Under the pieces are notes generated by a model, which searched no databases, was not told where the DNA came from, and saw nothing but the letters and a program-made list of their open reading frames with translations. A stretch of 9,536 nucleotides of DNA, taken from Desulfotignum sp. (GTDB lineage Bacteria > Desulfobacterota > Desulfobacteria > Desulfobacterales > Desulfobacteraceae). A program made the position numbers and the translations under genes. The stretch lies in NCBI GenBank assembly GCA_011390695.1, contig JAABRW010000429.1:1-9536 (forward strand). The letters run 5' to 3'. This document shows, piece by piece, positions 5,669-9,536 of the stretch; within the stretch, counting starts at the first letter, position 1, and each line of letters begins with the position of its first letter.

Positions 5669-7519
5669 ATGGCAGAAAAGACAAAGAAGTCGGAAGAAAA
5701 TATAATGATCAGCGAAGCACAATTAAAAATGCTCATTGAAAAGGGAAAAAAACATGGTGTTCTCTCTTTTTCCGAAATAAATGAAGCCATATCCGACGAT
5801 GTGACATCTTTTGATCAGATCGAAGATATCGTGGTTCAGTTCCAGGAACTGGGAATCACACTGGTGGATCTTGAAAAAATAAAGAAAAAAAAATCCGGTG
5901 CCGGGGCAGGTACGGTGGTGTCCGGCAAATCAGGTATTAAAAAAGAAAAGATCAGGCAGGAGCCGAAACACAAAAAAGCAGATACAGGGGACAGAAAAGA
6001 GGGTCTGCTGTCTGTAAAAGAACGACCGGATCTGGAGTTCGGGGCGGTCACCGATCCTGTTAAAATGTATCTTAAAGAAATGGGTATGGTCACCCTTTTG
6101 AGCCGGGAAGGTGAAATTGAAATTGCAAAAAAAATTGAAGTGGGAGAAAGAGATATCCTGCGCGCCATGCTGGATTGTCCTATTTCTCTGACCACCATTT
6201 TTTTGTATGGTGATAAAATGGAGAAAAAATCCATGCGGCCCAAACACGTTCTGCGTGATGTGGACGAAGGGGACGGTGTGGTGGATGAGGTCTCAAAACA
6301 GGAAAAATTCCTCGAATCTCTGGCTGTTATCAAACGTATCCATGAGAGCAACCAGGCCAAACGGGATCAGCTTCACGATCTGAGAAAATCAACCAAAAAA
6401 TACCAGAACCTGATGGAAGAGATTGGCCAGGGCACGGAACAAATTTTTGAGGAACTCAAACGCTGGCGGTTTGAATCCAATGTCATTGATACCATTGAAA
6501 AAAGCATCCGCAGTACCATAGTCTGGTTTGATACAGTGGACAATCTGCTGGAAAAATGTGCCAGGACCTTTAACGTGATGAAAGATACCATGCTCAAACA
6601 GGCATCTGATCAGGAAAAATTTGTGCAATGGGCCACAGCCCGGACAGATCTTGGCGCTGACAGAGCTGGTCTCCTGCACAAAGATATCCAGGCTATCATG
6701 GATCAGGTGGCTTTGCGCAAGGAACTGATAAAAGGCGATGCAGATAATCTCCGGGCCATAATCCAGGGTGTTGATAAAGGCCGCAAAGATGCTGATTCTG
6801 CCAAACGGGAACTGGTACGGGCCAATCTGCGGCTGGTTGTCAGCATTGCCAAAAAATACACCAACCGGGGGCTGCAGTTTCTGGATCTGATCCAGGAAGG
6901 CAATATCGGTTTGATGAAAGCGGTGGACAAGTTTGAATACCGGCGGGGCTACAAGTTTTCCACCTATGCCACCTGGTGGATCCGTCAGGCCATCACCCGG
7001 GCCATCGCAGACCAGGCAAGAACCATACGTATTCCGGTGCATATGATTGAAACCATTAACAAACTTATCAGAACCTCCAGGTATCTGGTACAGGAAATGG
7101 GCAAAGAACCGTCTCCTGAGGAAATTGCTGAAAAAATGGAAATCCCCATTGACAAGGTCCGGCGGGTTTTGAAAATTGCAAAGGAACCCATTTCTCTGGA
7201 AACCCCCATTGGAGAAGAAGAAGACAGCCATCTCGGGGATTTTATTGAAGACAAGAAATTTTCCATTCCATCGGAAGCTGCCATTGACTTCAGCCTGGCG
7301 GAACAGACACGCAAAATTCTTGCCACCCTGACCCCAAGAGAAGAAAAGGTATTGCGCATGCGGTTCGGTATCGGTGAAAAATCGGATCACACACTGGAAG
7401 AGGTGGGCAAGGATTTTACCGTGACAAGGGAACGCATCCGGCAGATCGAGGCCAAGGCCCTGAGAAAATTGCGCCACCCCACAAGGAGCAAGAAGCTTAA
7501 GACATTTATAGAAAATTAG
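5669..7519 (+). CDS. rpoD: RNA polymerase primary sigma factor (RpoD, sigma70)
   Basis: RpoD directs RNA polymerase to housekeeping promoters. The 616 residues follow the primary-sigma plan. Region 1.1 is at about 12-70, then a Lys-rich variable linker (71-118). Region 1.2 is at 128-161 ([11 protein letters not shown]). A long non-conserved insert (about 165-375), typical of proteobacterial-type RpoD, follows. Region 2 is at 384-455 ([17 protein letters not shown]; the -10-contacting [15 protein letters not shown] at 432-446), region 3 at about 456-535 and region 4 at about 545-605. Region 4 carries the -35-binding helix-turn-helix [18 protein letters not shown] (585-602). Regions 1.1 and 1.2 together with the insert distinguish it from alternative sigmas. 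TGGGAG (5656-5661) lies 7 nt before the ATG. It sits 24 nt after dnaG, probably on one transcript. No terminator follows directly, so read-through into the tRNA is possible. Confidence 0.98.
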   Translation: MAEKTKKSEENIMISEAQLKMLIEKGKKHGVLSFSEINEAISDDVTSFDQIEDIVVQFQELGITLVDLEKIKKKKSGAGAGTVVSGKSGIKKEKIRQEPKHKKADTGDRKEGLLSVKERPDLEFGAVTDPVKMYLKEMGMVTLLSREGEIEIAKKIEVGERDILRAMLDCPISLTTIFLYGDKMEKKSMRPKHVLRDVDEGDGVVDEVSKQEKFLESLAVIKRIHESNQAKRDQLHDLRKSTKKYQNLMEEIGQGTEQIFEELKRWRFESNVIDTIEKSIRSTIVWFDTVDNLLEKCARTFNVMKDTMLKQASDQEKFVQWATARTDLGADRAGLLHKDIQAIMDQVALRKELIKGDADNLRAIIQGVDKGRKDADSAKRELVRANLRLVVSIAKKYTNRGLQFLDLIQEGNIGLMKAVDKFEYRRGYKFSTYATWWIRQAITRAIADQARTIRIPVHMIETINKLIRTSRYLVQEMGKEPSPEEIAEKMEIPIDKVRRVLKIAKEPISLETPIGEEEDSHLGDFIEDKKFSIPSEAAIDFSLAEQTRKILATLTPREEKVLRMRFGIGEKSDHTLEEVGKDFTVTRERIRQIEAKALRKLRHPTRSKKLKTFIEN

Positions 7520-7522
7520 ATG

Positions 7523-7551
7523 TTGACTTGGATACGTGTTTGCTATATATA
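7523..7551 (+). promoter_or_regulatory. Strong sigma70-type promoter for the tRNA gene
   Basis: TTGACT (7523-7528), 17 nt, then TATATA (7546-7551); an overlapping TATAAT (7548-7553) is available at 19-nt spacing. It begins 3 nt after the rpoD stop. The predicted transcript starts near 7558, leaving a leader of about 24 nt for RNase P to remove. Confidence 0.7.
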
Positions 7552-7581
7552 ATTAAAGTTTGTTTGGGTGCCAACGGTAAC

Positions 7582-7658
7582 GGGCCTATAGCTCAGTTTG
7601 GCAGAGCCACCGGCTCATAACCGGTCGGTCCCTGGTTCGAATCCAGGTGGGCCCACCA
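7582..7658 (+). tRNA. tRNA with CAU anticodon, probably tRNA-Ile2 (lysidine type), otherwise elongator tRNA-Met
   Basis: A full 77-nt cloverleaf can be folded by eye. The acceptor stem is GGGCCTA with TGGGCCC (one T-G wobble). The D arm is GCTC/GAGC, the anticodon stem ACCGG/CCGGT with loop CTCATAA, and the T arm CCTGG-TTCGAAT-CCAGG. The discriminator is A and the CCA end is genome-encoded. The anticodon CAT is at 7616-7618. Initiator tRNA is excluded because base pair 1-72 is a proper G-C and the anticodon stem lacks the three G-C pairs. C4-G69 and C5-G68 in the acceptor stem fit the known determinants of the lysidine-forming enzyme TilS in E. coli, which favours tRNA-Ile2 reading AUA. This is inference; sequence alone does not settle it. 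Confidence 0.93.
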
Positions 7659-7688
7659 TGCACCCGGACAGACAATGTTTGTGAATGG

Positions 7689-7706
7689 GAAAAAGAAAAA
7701 GAAAAA
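7689..7706 (+). repeat. Three tandem GAAAAA hexamers in the tRNA trailer
   Basis: Three perfect copies of GAAAAA lie 30 nt after the tRNA CCA end, in the 111-nt stretch before the terminator. The stretch is otherwise featureless and holds no gene I can support. A slippage-prone purine tract or an unstructured trailer that exposes the RNA to 3' exonucleases are possible readings. Confidence 0.6.
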
Positions 7707-7769
7707 GATAAGGATGGTCAGGTCATATATGAATATGCCTGTAAAAAAGCAATACCGGTATGAATCTTC

Positions 7770-7798
7770 AAAGCGTGGCATTTCACCACGCTTTTTTT
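7770..7798 (+). terminator. Strong intrinsic terminator after the tRNA
   Basis: A perfect 9-bp stem AAAGCGTGG/CCACGCTTT (7770-7778 with 7786-7794) encloses a 7-nt loop and runs into seven T residues (7792-7798). It should end the tRNA transcript and any rpoD read-through. Only 17 nt separate the T run from the start codon of the next gene, which leaves that gene without an obvious promoter of its own. Confidence 0.88.
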
Positions 7799-7815
7799 AT
7801 TTGGGTTGACGGGTC

Positions 7816-8634
7816 ATGGCACCAACCGTACAGCAGATCATAGATATAATCGATGAGATCGCCCCCCACAATCTGGCCGAATCCTGGGATAACTGCGGTC
7901 TTTGTGCCGGTGATTTTACATGGCCGGTGAAAAAAATACTGGTGGGTCTCGACCCTTGTATGCAGGTTTTGCAGGCAGCCGTAAAGTGGGAAGCAGACAT
8001 GGTACTTACCCACCATCCTTTGTTTATCACCCCGGAAAAAACCATTGATTTTCAGTGCATGCCCGGATCTGGCATCGCCCTTGCGGCCAGAGAAAAGATA
8101 GCCATTGTCTGTGCACATACAAATCTGGACAAAGCACGAAACGGGCTGAATGATTTTTTTGCCGACCGCATCGGCGTTGTATGCACCCACCCCCTTGTCC
8201 CGGATCACGGCACTTCAGATGAACACTTCGGCAAAACCGGTATCGGAAGAATCGGACACATAGCATCTGCCATTACCCTGGCAGAAATGGTGTCAAAAAT
8301 CAAACAGCAGCTGGGAGTCAGTCAGGTCCGGGTGGTGGGGGATATGAATTTACTGGTTGAAAAAATTGCTGTATGCACCGGTTCCGGCGGATCTTTGATA
8401 CCGGATTTTTTAGCATCCGGAGCAGACCTGTATGTCACCGGCGACATAAAATACCATGATGCCCGCCTGATAGAAGCCCGGGGCAGGGCATTAATTGATG
8501 TGGGGCATTTTGCCTCGGAAATCATTGCAAAGGACCTGTTGTCCCGCAGGATGCGCCAGGCAGCCTCTCATGCGGGGCATGACCTGGAAATAAAAGGGTT
8601 TAATCAGGAAGCAGATCCATTTGCCATAGTGTAA
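7816..8634 (+). CDS. Nif3-like dinuclear metal-centre protein (YbgI/YqfO family)
   Basis: This 272-residue protein belongs to the Nif3/YbgI family, often labelled 'GTP cyclohydrolase I type 2 homolog', although the true activity is unsettled. The putative di-metal ligands are all present: H66-H67 in LTHHPLF (64-70), H101 and D105 in CAHTNLD (99-105), and H231 and E235 in DVGHFASE (228-235). LAESWDNCGLCAGD (20-33) and TGDIKYHD (208-215) are further family hallmarks. Known members form toroidal hexamers in the cytosol. It is the short form, without the extra inserted domain of Bacillus YqfO. The ribosome-binding site is weak (GACGGG, very close to the ATG). The zinc-ribbon gene starts 9 nt after its stop, so the two are cotranscribed and possibly coupled. 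The pairing of these two families is one I recall from other bacteria, but its meaning is unknown. Confidence 0.93.
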   Translation: MAPTVQQIIDIIDEIAPHNLAESWDNCGLCAGDFTWPVKKILVGLDPCMQVLQAAVKWEADMVLTHHPLFITPEKTIDFQCMPGSGIALAAREKIAIVCAHTNLDKARNGLNDFFADRIGVVCTHPLVPDHGTSDEHFGKTGIGRIGHIASAITLAEMVSKIKQQLGVSQVRVVGDMNLLVEKIAVCTGSGGSLIPDFLASGADLYVTGDIKYHDARLIEARGRALIDVGHFASEIIAKDLLSRRMRQAASHAGHDLEIKGFNQEADPFAIV

Positions 8635-8643
8635 GGACAGCGT

Positions 8644-9381
8644 ATGAACCAGACTTTAAAACAAGATATTGAAACACTTGTAAGGCTCCAGGAGATTGAA
8701 TCTGAAATTTACAGGCTTCAATCGGTTATCCAGAAAGTGGAGAAAGAAAAAATTGTCCTTGCCGCCAGACGCAAGGAATTTGAAACTGCTTTAAGCGCTC
8801 ACAAGCTGGAGTTGGAAGAGATTCAGCAAAAATGCAGGGATACGGAACAGGAAATCAAAACCGTTGATGACCGGATCATAAAAAGCAATGAAACCCTGAG
8901 AATGGTAAAGACCAACAAGGAGTACCAGGTATTGCTCCGGGAAGTGGATGACAATAAAAAACGCAAGGATGCTTTGGAAAACCAGTTACTGGAATTTTAT
9001 GATCAGAAAGAAACTGCAGAAATACGGGTCCGGGAAAGCGAACAGCAGTTTTTGCAGCTGGCGGAACAGATTAAATCGGAGCAGGCGGAAATTGATAAAA
9101 AAACGGTTGATGACAGGGAGTTGCTTGAAGAATCTTTGGCCCAGCAGAAAAAGATCGGGCAGGACCTGGACCCGTCTTTGATGACCCGGTTCAGAAAAGT
9201 TTCCAGAATGAACCAGGGCCAGGCAGTTGCCCAGGTGAGAAATGAATCCTGCATGGGCTGTTTCATGAATGTTCCGCCCCAGTTGTGTATTGAAGTGCAG
9301 CGGGGAAACCAGTTGATTTCATGCCCCCAGTGCAGCCGGATTCTGTACCATGTAAATGATGATCCAATGTCAGGGGAATAG
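8644..9381 (+). CDS. Coiled-coil protein with C-terminal C4 zinc ribbon (zf-RING_7; HP0958/FlgZ and CdsZ type)
   Basis: The 245-residue protein has a long charged coiled coil (about 8-175, rich in Glu, Lys, Gln and Leu in heptads). A C-terminal zinc ribbon follows, with ligands C203 and C206 (ESCMGCFM) and C227 and C230 (ISCPQCSR). The internal motif KTNKEYQVLLREVD (89-102) is the most conserved element of the family. Characterised relatives are Helicobacter HP0958 (FlgZ), which acts in flagellar assembly through RpoN and flagellin mRNA, and Chlamydia CT398 (CdsZ), which binds sigma54 and a type III secretion component. A similar adaptor role here is inference. AAGGA (8633-8637) overlaps the Nif3-like stop codon and lies 6 nt before the ATG. 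rnpB begins roughly a dozen nucleotides after its stop with no terminator between. Confidence 0.92.
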   Translation: MNQTLKQDIETLVRLQEIESEIYRLQSVIQKVEKEKIVLAARRKEFETALSAHKLELEEIQQKCRDTEQEIKTVDDRIIKSNETLRMVKTNKEYQVLLREVDDNKKRKDALENQLLEFYDQKETAEIRVRESEQQFLQLAEQIKSEQAEIDKKTVDDRELLEESLAQQKKIGQDLDPSLMTRFRKVSRMNQGQAVAQVRNESCMGCFMNVPPQLCIEVQRGNQLISCPQCSRILYHVNDDPMSGE

Positions 9382-9393
9382 TTTTTTAATTTC

Positions 9394-9536
9394 GGTCTGA
9401 CCGGACTGAACGATCGCTGGGTCAAAGACCTGGAGGAAAGTCCGAACACCGCAGGACAGGACGCTCCATAACGTGGAGTCACGGTGACGTGAAGGAAAGT
9501 GCAGCAGAAAGCAGACCGCCTGTTGCGGGTGGGTTC
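9394..9536 (+). ncRNA. rnpB: RNase P RNA (M1 RNA), 5' part only, truncated by the window end
   Basis: This is the catalytic RNA that removes 5' leaders from pre-tRNAs. The universally conserved element GAGGAAAGTCCG (9433-9444) is exact, and GTGCAGCAGAAAGCAGACCG (9499-9518) matches the conserved 'GUGCnACAGAnAGCAnACCG' block. Between them are two hairpins in the P8 and P9 positions: CTCCA/TGGAG (9464-9468 with 9474-9478), and TCACG/CGTGA (9479-9483 with 9488-9492) closed by a GTGA (GNRA) tetraloop. The layout fits the bacterial type A RNA. The exact 5' end is uncertain by several bases because the partner strand of the terminal helix is outside the window. No clear promoter is seen in the 13-nt gap after the zinc-ribbon gene. 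Confidence 0.93.

Noticed and set aside
6389..7477. Long (362-codon) minus-strand frame opposite rpoD
   Set aside because: It lies wholly inside the conserved rpoD gene, is rich in Phe, Gln and His as antisense frames are, and resembles no family.
7582..7658. tRNA 3' end as an integration (att) site
   Set aside because: No integrase, no second copy of the tRNA end and no foreign-looking genes are present nearby.
7593..7781. Minus-strand open frame of 62 codons ending in LDSNQGPTGYEPVALPN
   Set aside because: It is the antisense of the tRNA. This peptide is a well-known spurious protein that appears opposite tRNA genes in many genomes.
7675..7809. Plus-strand 44-codon frame (MFVNGKKKKKK...) after the tRNA
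   Set aside because: It has no ribosome-binding site, its Lys run is just the GAAAAA repeat, and it reads straight through the terminator hairpin.

Overview
The window looks like a chromosomal segment from a flagellated, Gram-negative, anaerobic Desulfobacterota bacterium of the Desulfobacteraceae type. This placement is inferred from protein style and gene neighbourhood (dnaG-rpoD followed by a CAU tRNA, then Nif3-like, zinc-ribbon and rnpB genes). No similarity search was possible. Almost everything here is core housekeeping, and I see no phage, insertion sequence, CRISPR array or defence system.

Layout. Positions 1-700 (minus strand) hold a two-gene unit: a 117-residue flagellar rod-type protein followed, 3 nt after its stop, by an NlpC/P60 peptidase with an export signal that runs off the left edge. 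A divergent intergenic region (701-979) carries a perfect 17-bp palindrome resembling a Fur-family operator. It leads into a plus-strand isochorismatase-family hydrolase (980-1519). Convergent with that is a minus-strand putative metalloprotease of the SprA-related/CJM1_0395 type (1544-2224), with its own promoter and terminator. From about 2334 onward everything is on the plus strand: hisB and hisA (histidine biosynthesis), dnaG (primase) and rpoD (housekeeping sigma factor). These are followed by a promoter, a tRNA with a CAU anticodon (probably tRNA-Ile2), a strong intrinsic terminator, a Nif3-like dinuclear-metal protein, a coiled-coil zinc-ribbon protein and the 5' part of the RNase P RNA (rnpB), cut by the right edge.

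How the genes relate. hisB and hisA catalyse non-adjacent steps of histidine synthesis and share one sigma70-type promoter; hisH and hisF are not in the window. dnaG and rpoD form the core of the classical macromolecular-synthesis operon, without rpsU in front. The tRNA and rnpB are RNA-processing neighbours (RNase P matures tRNA 5' ends), but a shared function for this cluster is only suggested by position.

The points most worth a second look are the coupled rod-protein/peptidoglycan-hydrolase pair, the Fur-like palindrome in the divergent region, the zinc-ribbon gene abutting rnpB, and the terminator placed just before the Nif3-like start codon. I did not find convincing evidence of an undescribed multi-gene system.
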